In this document: positions 16,687-24,461 of the stretch, piece by piece
Layout of the letters: each line of letters starts with the position of its first letter
Numbering within the stretch: the stretch's first letter is position 1
Assembly: GCF_002847305.1 (NCBI RefSeq)
Contig: NZ_CP025408.1
Span: 790,001 to 854,000 of the forward strand
DNA length: 64,000 nt
Reading direction: 5' to 3'
Source of the DNA: Paracoccus tegillarcae
GTDB taxonomy: Bacteria > Pseudomonadota > Alphaproteobacteria > Rhodobacterales > Rhodobacteraceae
The notes under the pieces: generated by a model
The model's input: the letters and a program-made list of their open reading frames with translations, nothing else
What the model was told of the DNA's origin: nothing
Databases searched by the model: none
Position numbers and translations under genes: made by a program

Positions 16687-17592
16687 TCAGGTTTCCCGGC
16701 TCAATTGGCGCAAAAGACGGGCGAAAGCGCGGGTTGGCGCGGACGGCACCGCACCGGCGCGGGTCATGATCCCGACTGCACCAGAGGTCGGCGCCGTGTC
16801 GAGGTCGAGTTCGACAAGATGCCCCGCGGCGATGTCGCGCGCCACGACCCCGCGGCTGATGATCCAGACGGTGTTGCCATCCCCTTCCACCACGGCGCGA
16901 CCAAAGGCAGCGGACGTCGACTCGATCCGATTGGAAAACAACGGAACGCCGTTGGAAATCAAAAGCCGGGCGACGATGGATCTTATTGCAGAATCCCTGG
17001 GAGGGTAGAGCACGCGAAAGGCTTCAAGCGCATCAAACGCCCTTACCGCCAGAGCCGCGCTGTCGGGGCGCGCGACGATGACAACCTCTTCGGAATACAG
17101 CGGCTCAAACCCCAGACCGGTCACAGTTTCGGGCCGCCCCAAGCGGCCTACGACAAGGTCGAGGCTGCCGCTCCTGAGCCGGGATATCAAATCGTGATGT
17201 GGGCCTTCATGGATTTCGAGCAAGGTATCGGGGTTGCTCGTCGTAAATGCCACGGATGTCTGCGGAATCAGATGTGCGACGACACTGGGCAAAGCGCCCA
17301 CCTTCAGTTGTCCCGCAGCCCCATCGGTGGCGCGCAGGCTGCGCAGACCATGGCGCAGCGCCGCTGTGCTTTGTTCGGCAAATTGCAGAAAGACCTCGCC
17401 ATCCGGGGTCAGCGCGACACCAGACCGGCTTCGTTCCATCAGCACGGTACCGAGAATGCCCTCCAGTTCTTTCAAGGTCTTCGAAATCGCGGGTTGCGTC
17501 AGGCTCAGTTGCTCCGCCGCCGATTTGAAACTGCGCGCGCGCGCAATCGCGCTAAAGGCGTCGAGGTGTCGAAACTTGATGCGGCGGTCCAT
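16687..17592 (-). CDS. pcaQ: LysR-family regulator PcaQ-like
   Basis: A 301-residue LysR protein. The N-terminal helix-turn-helix contains SFKSAAEQLSLTQPAISKTL; the rest is the periplasmic-binding-protein-like effector domain. The opening MDRRIKFRHLDAF and the segment DLVVGRLGRPETVTGL are strongly like PcaQ, the activator of protocatechuate (pca) genes in rhizobia and Rhodobacteraceae. I place the start at 17592 with GGAAAG upstream. It is divergent from pobA, 95 bases away, so it most likely controls 4-hydroxybenzoate hydroxylation here. No pca genes are in this window, and PobR is an alternative name. Confidence 0.78.
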   Translation of the reverse strand: MDRRIKFRHLDAFSAIARARSFKSAAEQLSLTQPAISKTLKELEGILGTVLMERSRSGVALTPDGEVFLQFAEQSTAALRHGLRSLRATDGAAGQLKVGALPSVVAHLIPQTSVAFTTSNPDTLLEIHEGPHHDLISRLRSGSLDLVVGRLGRPETVTGLGFEPLYSEEVVIVARPDSAALAVRAFDALEAFRVLYPPRDSAIRSIVARLLISNGVPLFSNRIESTSAAFGRAVVEGDGNTVWIISRGVVARDIAAGHLVELDLDTAPTSGAVGIMTRAGAVPSAPTRAFARLLRQLSRET

Positions 17593-17619
17593 ATTCTTTC
17601 CAAAAATGGCAATTAAATA

Positions 17620-17659
17620 GAGCATCCTTCATTTTCAATGCTCATTTCAACATGAAATG
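17620..17659. promoter_or_regulatory. Two inverted repeats between pcaQ and pobA
   Basis: In the 95-base divergent gap there is GAGCAT (17620-17625) mirrored by ATGCTC (17638-17643), and a tighter repeat CATTTC-AACAT-GAAATG at 17643-17659. The second has 6-bp arms, a 5-bp spacer and the T-N11-A form expected of a LysR box. It ends 28 bases before the pobA start. These are likely the activator sites; neither matches the published rhizobial PcaQ site as I remember it. Confidence 0.45.
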
Positions 17660-17687
17660 GTGTGATGAACGCAAGTGAGAGGACGGC

Positions 17688-18857
17688 ATGAAAACTCAGG
17701 TGGCGATCATTGGTGGCGGACCTTCTGGGCTTTTGCTCAGCCAACTTCTGCACACACGCGGGATCGACAGCGTTGTGTTGGAGCGCAAGACCAAGGACTA
17801 TGTGCTTGGCCGTATCCGCGCCGGTGTTCTGGAACAGGGGCTGGTCAGGCTGATGGAGGAAGCCGGCTGCGCCGAGCGTCTGCATGCCGAGGGCTTTGCC
17901 CATGATGGAACGTTGATTTCGTTTGGCGACGAGACGTTCCGTATCGATTTCACCGAGCACACCGGCACACCTGTGGTGGTTTATGGTCAAACCGAGGTAA
18001 CGCGCGATCTGTACGAAGCACGCGAAAAGGCGGGCGGCAAGATCGAATTCAATGTCGAGGACGTGGTCATCCAGGGCGCCGACAGCGATACGCCGCACGT
18101 CTATTATACGGTTGGGGGCGAGGCGCGCCGGCTCGACTGTGACTTCGTCGCTGGTTGCGACGGCTTTCACGGCGTCAGCCGCCAGACGATCCCCTTGGAT
18201 GTCCGTCGCGAATACGAGAAGGTCTATCCGTTCGGCTGGCTCGGCGTCCTGTCCGAAACGCCGCCGGTTACGCATGAACTGATCTACGCCAACTCATCGC
18301 GGGGGTTTGCGCTGTGCTCGATGCGAAACGAAAGCCTCAGCCGCTACTACATCCAGTGCTCGCTCAGCGACAAACCCGAGGACTGGACCGACGAGGCGTT
18401 CTGGCAGGAATTCAAGCGCCGCATCCCCGCCGATCAGGCCGGGAAGCTTGTTACCGGACCGACAATCGAGAAATCCATCGCGCCGCTGCGATCCTTCGTC
18501 ACCGAACCGATGCGTTGGGGGCGGCTGTTCCTGTGTGGCGACGCTGCACATATCGTCCCGCCAACCGGGGCCAAGGGACTGAACACGGCCGCGTCTGATG
18601 TTCATTACCTCTACAACGGTTTGTGCGACTTTTACGAAAACAACAGTGTTGCCGGTATCGACAGCTATTCCGAAAAGGCCCTGAAACGCGTCTGGAAAGC
18701 AGAGCGGTTCAGCTGGTGGTTCTCGTCGTTGATGCACCGCTATCCCGATCAGTCCGAGTTCGACCTCAAGATGCAGGCTGCCGAGATCGAATTCCTGCGG
18801 TCCAACAAGGCGGCACAGCAAGCGATGGCCGAAAACTATGTCGGCCTGCCCTACTGA
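17688..18857 (+). CDS. pobA: 4-hydroxybenzoate 3-monooxygenase
   Basis: A 389-residue flavoprotein hydroxylase, the usual PobA length. It opens with the FAD motif AIIGGGPSGLLLSQLL, then LGRIRAGVLEQG, the DG motif CDFVAGCDGFHGVSR, and FLCGDAAHIVPPTGAKGLN, which binds the flavin ribityl chain. It converts 4-hydroxybenzoate, NADPH and O2 to protocatechuate in the cytoplasm. GAGAGGA precedes the ATG. It is divergent from the PcaQ-like regulator. 4-Hydroxybenzoate is a common product of p-coumarate breakdown, so it connects naturally with the hydroxycinnamate genes about 8 kb away. Confidence 0.95.
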   Translation: MKTQVAIIGGGPSGLLLSQLLHTRGIDSVVLERKTKDYVLGRIRAGVLEQGLVRLMEEAGCAERLHAEGFAHDGTLISFGDETFRIDFTEHTGTPVVVYGQTEVTRDLYEAREKAGGKIEFNVEDVVIQGADSDTPHVYYTVGGEARRLDCDFVAGCDGFHGVSRQTIPLDVRREYEKVYPFGWLGVLSETPPVTHELIYANSSRGFALCSMRNESLSRYYIQCSLSDKPEDWTDEAFWQEFKRRIPADQAGKLVTGPTIEKSIAPLRSFVTEPMRWGRLFLCGDAAHIVPPTGAKGLNTAASDVHYLYNGLCDFYENNSVAGIDSYSEKALKRVWKAERFSWWFSSLMHRYPDQSEFDLKMQAAEIEFLRSNKAAQQAMAENYVGLPY

Positions 18858-19187
18858 TCCGGAAACCGCTGCCGCATATGCCGCAATCCCGCGTCCGTTC
18901 CCGAAGGAGCATCCCGTTGTCCGAGCGTTTTGAACAGGGCATGACCACCTGCCGATTTGCCATTGGCGGCGACCAAGCGGCCCGGGCTGCGGTCGCGACG
19001 ACCGAGATTGGCCAAATAACCATGGCCAAGGCTGCGGTCTTCCAACTGACCTCTAAGCTCGACCGCCAGAAAACGACCGAACTGACAAAAGAACCCAACT
19101 CCGGGGCGGCAGCGCGGCGCAAGACCGCGCCAAAGGACATCGCGTGGGATGACGCCTCCGCCTTGGAACGTTTCAACGGGTGCGACA
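18858..19187. other. Intergenic region, no gene recognised
   Basis: About 330 bases between pobA and the SulP gene. Reading frames cross it on both strands but none shows a recognisable domain, ribosome site and plausible start together. No terminator hairpin is obvious. It may contain the SulP promoter. Confidence 0.35.
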
Positions 19188-20993
19188 ATGTCTGACTTCA
19201 TGGACCGCGCGCTCCCGCCGCGACGGTGGCTCTCACGGGTTACAGCGGAAACTTTGCGCCAAGATGCATTTGCCGGGTTCTCCAACGCCGCGATTGTCAT
19301 CCCGCAAGGGGTCGCCTTCGCCACCATCGCCGGATTGCCGCCGGAAATGGGTTTGTATACGGCCATGATCACCGCCGCCATCGCCGCCTTCTGGGGCTCA
19401 TCGATGGTGATGATCTCGGGGCCGACCACCGCGATTTCCGCTGTAATCTTCGCCACCTTGCAAGACCTCGCACCGCCGGGCACTGCACGCTTCGTCGAGT
19501 TGGCATTGATGATCACGATCCTTGTGGGGTTGATCCAGCTGGCAGCAGGGCTTGCCCGGCTTGGGGGATTGGTGTCCTTCGTTTCGCATTCGGTGATGAC
19601 CGCCTTCACCGCCGCCGCCGCAGTTCTGATCGCGACATCGCAATTGCCCGGCGCATTCGGTGTGCCTGTGGAGAGTGGCGGCAATGTGCTGGAACGTCTG
19701 CGCCGATTGGTCGAAAGCCTGCCCGAGACTTCGGCGCTGTCGCTGTCCATCGCGGCGGTCACTCTGGGCAGTTTGCTTATATGTCAGCGCTTCGCCCGGC
19801 GATTGCCCGGATTTCTGATCGCACTGATCATCGGTTCGGTGCTTTGTCATCTGCTTGGCGGGGCTGCAAACGGCGTTGCTATGGTGGGCGAGATATCCGC
19901 GGCGTTTCCGGTCTTCGCACCGCCCACCGGGGTTATTGGCGATATCGGTGCACTCACTCCGGGTGCCATGGCCATCGCACTTGTCGGTTTGCTGGAAGCA
20001 ATCTCCATCGGCCGTGCTTTCGCCGTACGGCGCAAGGAAAAATTTGACGCCAACCAAGAAATGATCGGGCAAGGCTTGTCGAACGCCGTCGGCGGGTTCT
20101 TTCAATGCTATGCGGGCTCTGGGTCGTTCACACGCAGCGGCGTCAACGCCGAGGCCGGGGCCAGAACACCGATCGCCGGCATCCTGTCGAGCCTGTTTCT
20201 GGCCGTCATGCTTCTTATGTTCTCCGATCTCATCCGGTTCATCCCGGTGCCCGCAATGGCGGGGCTGATCCTCTACGTCGCCTGGCGTCTGATTGATTTC
20301 CGCGAATTGCGCCGCGTGGTCGGCTCCAGCCGCTCCGAGACGGTCATTCTCGCGCTGACGCTGCTGGCGGGCCTTCTGGTCGAACTGGATTTCGCGATTT
20401 ACGTCGGCGTCATCGCCTCCTTCGCGGTCTTCATCTATCAAAGCTCGCACCCGTCAATCCGGGTAAGCGCACCAGTGATCAGCGCGACCGGCCGGCGCAA
20501 ATTCCGCAATGCTGACCTGCACGGCATTCCCGAATGCCCCCAGATCGTCACGATCCGCATCGACGGTCCGCTGTATTTCGGCTCGGTCGAACATGTCGAG
20601 CGTGAGTTCGAAACGATGCGCCGCCAGCGCCCCGGACAGAGACATGTGCTGTTTTATCTCAAGGGGGTGGGCAAGATCGATCTCGCCGGCGCGGACTTCC
20701 TGATCGATGCCATCAGGCAGATCCGGGCCGAAGGTGGCACCTTTCATATCATCGCACTCTTCCCGCCACTTCTTGACAGCCTGCGGCGTTTTCACGTACT
20801 TGAAGAAATCGGCGAGGATCATCTGCATATCTCCAAAGGCGATGCCCTCGCCGCTGCGATCCCGCACATCGACTATGGAATCTGCGCCACCTGCACAAAA
20901 CGGGTCTTTCTGGAATGTTCGGATTTGCCGGGCGCCTCGACGACAACAGGCCAAGGAGATGAAGCGGCTTACAAGCAAAACGGGTCCCGTTGA
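19188..20993 (+). CDS. SulP-family anion transporter with STAS domain
   Basis: A 601-residue SLC26/SulP protein. The N-terminal half opens with QDAFAGFSNAAIVIPQGVAFA, the SulP signature, and has 10-14 hydrophobic segments up to about residue 430. A cytoplasmic STAS domain follows (about 450-560, with GPLYFGSVEHVE and GKIDLAGADFLIDA). SulP proteins carry sulfate, bicarbonate or dicarboxylates. The C-terminal tail has YGICATCTKRVFLEC, a cysteine cluster I do not associate with typical members. An upstream in-frame ATG at 19149 is possible; neither start has a strong ribosome site. Position after pobA does not by itself define the substrate. Confidence 0.85.
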   Translation: MSDFMDRALPPRRWLSRVTAETLRQDAFAGFSNAAIVIPQGVAFATIAGLPPEMGLYTAMITAAIAAFWGSSMVMISGPTTAISAVIFATLQDLAPPGTARFVELALMITILVGLIQLAAGLARLGGLVSFVSHSVMTAFTAAAAVLIATSQLPGAFGVPVESGGNVLERLRRLVESLPETSALSLSIAAVTLGSLLICQRFARRLPGFLIALIIGSVLCHLLGGAANGVAMVGEISAAFPVFAPPTGVIGDIGALTPGAMAIALVGLLEAISIGRAFAVRRKEKFDANQEMIGQGLSNAVGGFFQCYAGSGSFTRSGVNAEAGARTPIAGILSSLFLAVMLLMFSDLIRFIPVPAMAGLILYVAWRLIDFRELRRVVGSSRSETVILALTLLAGLLVELDFAIYVGVIASFAVFIYQSSHPSIRVSAPVISATGRRKFRNADLHGIPECPQIVTIRIDGPLYFGSVEHVEREFETMRRQRPGQRHVLFYLKGVGKIDLAGADFLIDAIRQIRAEGGTFHIIALFPPLLDSLRRFHVLEEIGEDHLHISKGDALAAAIPHIDYGICATCTKRVFLECSDLPGASTTTGQGDEAAYKQNGSR

Positions 20994-21101
20994 AAACGAT
21001 ACCTATCCACCGCGTCATCGACGACCATCTTCATATTGTCATTGGCGACACGGAATAGAGCCGGCAGCCAGACTTTCTCATCCCGGAGAGGAACACCACT
21101 G

Positions 21102-21230
21102 TCGACCGATCAGCAACCCGCCCTGCTGAAATTGCGCCGGGTCACCCTGTCGGATAGCGGTCGCCCGCTTGAACGCGTGCAAGCTGATTATCGAAGCGAT
21201 ATCTTCGGCGTTTCGATATCGCTGACGCGC
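21102..21230 (+). pseudogene. UTRA-domain remnant of a GntR/HutC regulator
   Basis: The frame encodes STDQQPALLKLRRVTLSD, SGRPLERVQADYRSDIF and GVSISLTR, which is the end of a UTRA ligand-binding domain of HutC-type GntR regulators. The DNA-binding domain and most of UTRA are missing and no start with a ribosome site exists. It is a fragment left between the SulP gene and the respiratory operon. The rest of 20994-21490 shows no gene. Confidence 0.5.
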
Positions 21231-21491
21231 AGAACCTTGGCACTGGGCGACTTGATCCCTTTGTGGGGCGGAGTTGCGAGCCTCCAGCTTCGGAATTCTG
21301 ATCTTTCGCCAGTCATCGCCCTCGCTGCTACCGTCCCATTTTGTCGGTTCATCTGACCTTTTGCCGTTCGGCTACGCCTCGATCGGATTTCCAAATCGGT
21401 GCTTGAATTGAAGGCCCGGCCGTTTGGTTGCGGCAAGGTTATCTGCGCACAACCGCGGTAGTACTGCGACAATCAACCGCAGCGTGATCGG

Positions 21492-21539
21492 TGCCAAATG
21501 GCATGCAACATCCTTGAATTGGTATTTCAAATGCCATTT
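21492..21539. promoter_or_regulatory. Palindromic region upstream of the rrf2-cco operon
   Basis: A perfect dyad TGCCA-AA-TGGCA at 21492-21503 is followed by TTGAA-N7-TTCAA at 21514-21530 and AAATGCCATTT near 21529-21539. The word AAATGGCAT (21496-21504) recurs inverted as ATGCCATTT (21531-21539). This AT-richer stretch lies 40-90 bases before the Rrf2 start and is the likely control region of the operon. No exact FNR box (TTGAT-N4-ATCAA) is seen. Confidence 0.4.
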
Positions 21540-21580
21540 AATCTTTCCCAACAGGTTTTTCACTTGTGTGGAAAGCCGGC

Positions 21581-22000
21581 ATGCAAATGACCAGCTTAAT
21601 CGAATTTGGCTTGCAAGCGATAATGCGATTGGCATCTGAGCCAGAAACATCACGGCCAGCGGCCGATATTGCCAATGAATTTGGCATATCGCGCGACCAT
21701 CTGGCCAAGGGAATGGCGCCGTTGTCGCGAGCCGGACTGATCGTGACCCGGCGCGGCGGCAGAGAGGATGCCATCTTGGCGAAACCGGCCAACAAAATCT
21801 CATCTGGCGCAATCTTTCGCGCGCTGCACTCCGAACAGCCGTTGATCGAGTGTTTCCGCCAGGATGGCGGCAGATGGACCCTGCCTGGCAGATCTTTGCT
21901 CAGGTTTCCACGGGCTGCGGCCAGCCCGGCCTTTGTCGCCACGCAGGAAGAATCTTATCGCGCTGAGGCCGCAGGCCTTCGCCCTGGGGTTCGACCATGA
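21581..22000 (+). CDS. Rrf2-family regulator lacking most cluster cysteines
   Basis: A 139-residue winged-helix protein of the Rrf2 family (NsrR-like). It starts MQMTSLIEFGLQAIMRLA and has the helix-turn-helix NEFGISRDHLAKGMAPLSRAG. NsrR-type members use three cysteines after the long helix (ECF...C...C) to hold an iron-sulfur cluster. Here only ECF remains; the following positions read GGRWTLPGRSLL, with Trp and Ser where cysteines are expected. The stop overlaps the ccoI start (ATGA), so it is the first gene of the oxidase operon. It may sense without a cluster or be inactive. Start could also be 21566 or 21587. Confidence 0.75.
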   Translation: MQMTSLIEFGLQAIMRLASEPETSRPAADIANEFGISRDHLAKGMAPLSRAGLIVTRRGGREDAILAKPANKISSGAIFRALHSEQPLIECFRQDGGRWTLPGRSLLRFPRAAASPAFVATQEESYRAEAAGLRPGVRP

Positions 22001-24273
22001 ATTCCGAGGATCAAACCGCATCCGCCCCTGTCGGCGCAGCGCAACAGGCTGGGAAAAAGCGGCTTGGTTCTGCCCTGCAGCGCGGCCATGCGCGCCATAG
22101 CGTCATCCGCGCGCCCGATGGCCGGGGGCTGTGCGTCCTGTCGGTGCCTGGGATTCGCTGTGGTGGTTGTGTCGCCTCGATTGAACGGGCGCTGAACGGG
22201 CGCGCGGATGTGATCTCGGCGCGGGCCAATCTGACGCTGAAACAGGTGCGGCTGTTGTTGCCGGATGATGGCGCAGATCCGGCCTCGATCGTGGATGCGC
22301 TGGCGGAACTGGGATTCGACGCCATGCCCGCCGAGACGTCAGATCCTGCCGTTGATCCCGAGGGCGGGCGGCTGTTGCGCGCCACCGCCGTCGCCGGTTT
22401 CGGTGCGATGAACATCATGCTGCTATCCGTCGGCGTTTGGGCCGGCGCGCAGGGGGAAACCCGCAATACCCTGCATCTGGTGTCAGCGCTGATCGCATTG
22501 CCCGTTATCGCCTATGCCGGCCAGCCGTTCTTCCGCTCGGCAATGGGTGCGCTGAAGGCGCGGCGTCTGAATATGGATGTACCGATCACGTTGGGGGTCT
22601 TGTTGGCCACCGCGCTGAGCCTGTTCGAGTTGTTCCAGGGCGGCCATCACGTGTTTTTCGACGCCGCCGTGACCCTGCTGTTTTTCCTGCTGGGCGGGCG
22701 CTATCTTGATCACATGATGCGGCAGCGCGCCCGCAGCGCCGTGTCGGGTTTGGCACGTCTGTCGCCAAAGGGCGCGATGCGGCGCGATGCCGATGGCGGC
22801 CTGCAATTCACGGCGCTTCAGGCGATTGCGCCCGGCGACATCATCGTCGTGTCGCCGAATGAATATGTGCCGGTCGATCTGAAAATCACCCATGGCACGA
22901 CCGATCTGGACCGTTCTCTGATCACGGGCGAGGCGATGCCGGTTGTGTCCGGACCCGGCGATCTGCTAGAGGCCGGGACCCTGAACCTGACCGGCCAGAT
23001 CGAGGCCGTGGCGCAGCGCAGTGCCGACGAATCCTTCCTCGCCCAGATGATCCGCATGCAATCGGCGGCGGAACAGGGTCGCGGCACCTATGTGCGCGTC
23101 GCCGACCGGGCCGCGCGCCTCTATGCGCCGGTGGTGCATCTGGCGGCATTGGCTACCTTTCTGGGCTGGCTCGCCGCAACGGGTGGCGATTGGCAGCGCT
23201 CGGCCTTTATTGCCATCAGCGTGTTGATCATCACCTGCCCCTGTGCGCTTGGGCTGGCCGTTCCGGTGGCGCATGTCGTCGCGGCAGGGCGGATGATGGG
23301 GCAAGGTGTGCTGATGAAAGACGGCGCGGCCCTGGAACGTCTGGCCGAGATCGACCGCGCCGTTTTTGACAAGACCGGCACCCTGACCACGGGACGCCCG
23401 AAACTGGCGTCAGTGCCCGGCGACGCGCCGACACTGGCTGCAGCGCGCGCGCTGGCCGCCCATTCGGGACACCCCGCGGCGTGGGCGATTGCACAGGGGG
23501 GCACGACGAGTGGCCCGGCTGTCACGACGGTCGATGAATTCCCCGGACTGGGCGTGTCAGGCATGGTTGATGGGCGCGCCGCACGCTTGGGGCGCAGCGA
23601 TTGGGTTGCCGGGATCGCATCCACTGCCCCGGCCAGCGATGACCCCACCTTTGCCTTTGACGGCGGCACGCCGATGGCCTTTCCGCTGACCGAAACCCTG
23701 CGCCCCGGGGCGGCAAATGCCGTTCAGGCGCTGATGTCCGAAGGGCTGACGCTGTCGATGCTGTCGGGCGACAATCAGGCCCGCGTGACCCGCGTCGCCA
23801 GCGATCTGGGCATCTCCGACGCCCATCACGGCATGACACCCGAGGGCAAGATCGCCTTTCTGCAAGACCAGCACGATCAGGGGCACCGCGCCCTGATGGT
23901 TGGCGACGGGCTGAACGATGCGGCGGCGCTGGCTGCGGCGCATGTGTCGATGGCCCCTGCCAGTGCCTCGGATGCGGGGCGAATGGCCGCCGATTTCATC
24001 TTTTTGCGCGAGGGGCTGGACGCGGTGCCGATGGCATTCCGGCTGGCACAGCGCACCGCGCGTGTCGTGCGCCAGAATTTTGCGCTGGCGATCCTCTATA
24101 ACTGCATAGCCATACCCCTTGCGGTCTTGGGCTTTGTCACGCCGCTGATTGCCGCGCTGGCAATGTCGATTTCCTCGGTCGTCGTGATCGGCAATTCGCT
24201 GCGGCTGAACCGCACGGACAAACGCCAGTCGCGCCACGCCGCGCGGACCGTGCAGCAACAGGTGCCGGCATGA
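21997..24273 (+). CDS. ccoI: Copper-transporting P1B-type ATPase for cbb3 oxidase assembly
   Basis: A 758-residue P-type ATPase of the CcoI/FixI type. It has an N-terminal metal-binding domain (GIRCGGC near residue 52), the membrane CPC motif in ITCPCALGLAVP, the phosphorylation site DKTGTLTTG, and the hinge GDGLNDAAAL. CcoI exports copper to the periplasm for the CcoN active site and is needed for oxidase assembly. It overlaps rrf2 and ccoS by 4 bases at each end (ATGA). In most genomes ccoI lies downstream of ccoNOQP in a ccoGHIS cluster; here it is upstream with only ccoS. Confidence 0.93.
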   Translation: MNSEDQTASAPVGAAQQAGKKRLGSALQRGHARHSVIRAPDGRGLCVLSVPGIRCGGCVASIERALNGRADVISARANLTLKQVRLLLPDDGADPASIVDALAELGFDAMPAETSDPAVDPEGGRLLRATAVAGFGAMNIMLLSVGVWAGAQGETRNTLHLVSALIALPVIAYAGQPFFRSAMGALKARRLNMDVPITLGVLLATALSLFELFQGGHHVFFDAAVTLLFFLLGGRYLDHMMRQRARSAVSGLARLSPKGAMRRDADGGLQFTALQAIAPGDIIVVSPNEYVPVDLKITHGTTDLDRSLITGEAMPVVSGPGDLLEAGTLNLTGQIEAVAQRSADESFLAQMIRMQSAAEQGRGTYVRVADRAARLYAPVVHLAALATFLGWLAATGGDWQRSAFIAISVLIITCPCALGLAVPVAHVVAAGRMMGQGVLMKDGAALERLAEIDRAVFDKTGTLTTGRPKLASVPGDAPTLAAARALAAHSGHPAAWAIAQGGTTSGPAVTTVDEFPGLGVSGMVDGRAARLGRSDWVAGIASTAPASDDPTFAFDGGTPMAFPLTETLRPGAANAVQALMSEGLTLSMLSGDNQARVTRVASDLGISDAHHGMTPEGKIAFLQDQHDQGHRALMVGDGLNDAAALAAAHVSMAPASASDAGRMAADFIFLREGLDAVPMAFRLAQRTARVVRQNFALAILYNCIAIPLAVLGFVTPLIAALAMSISSVVVIGNSLRLNRTDKRQSRHAARTVQQQVPA

Positions 24274-24461
24274 ATGTGTTGAGCTTTTTGATCCCCATTA
24301 CCCTGATCATGGGCGTCGTCGGCCTGATGGCGTTCTTCTGGAGCCTTCGATCAGGCCAATACGACGACCTCAGCGGCGATGCCGAGCGCATCCTGTTTGA
24401 CGGTGACGACAAACCCCTGCCCACCACGCCACGGACGGACCACAAGGAGCAACGGTCATGA
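24270..24461 (+). CDS. ccoS: Cbb3-type oxidase assembly protein
   Basis: A 63-residue protein with one N-terminal membrane segment (LIPITLIMGVVGLMAFFW) and the family's following LRSGQYDDLSGDAERILFD motif. CcoS is needed for incorporation of haem and copper into the oxidase. It overlaps ccoI upstream and ccoN downstream by 4 bases each, so it is translationally coupled to both. Confidence 0.92.
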   Translation: MNVLSFLIPITLIMGVVGLMAFFWSLRSGQYDDLSGDAERILFDGDDKPLPTTPRTDHKEQRS

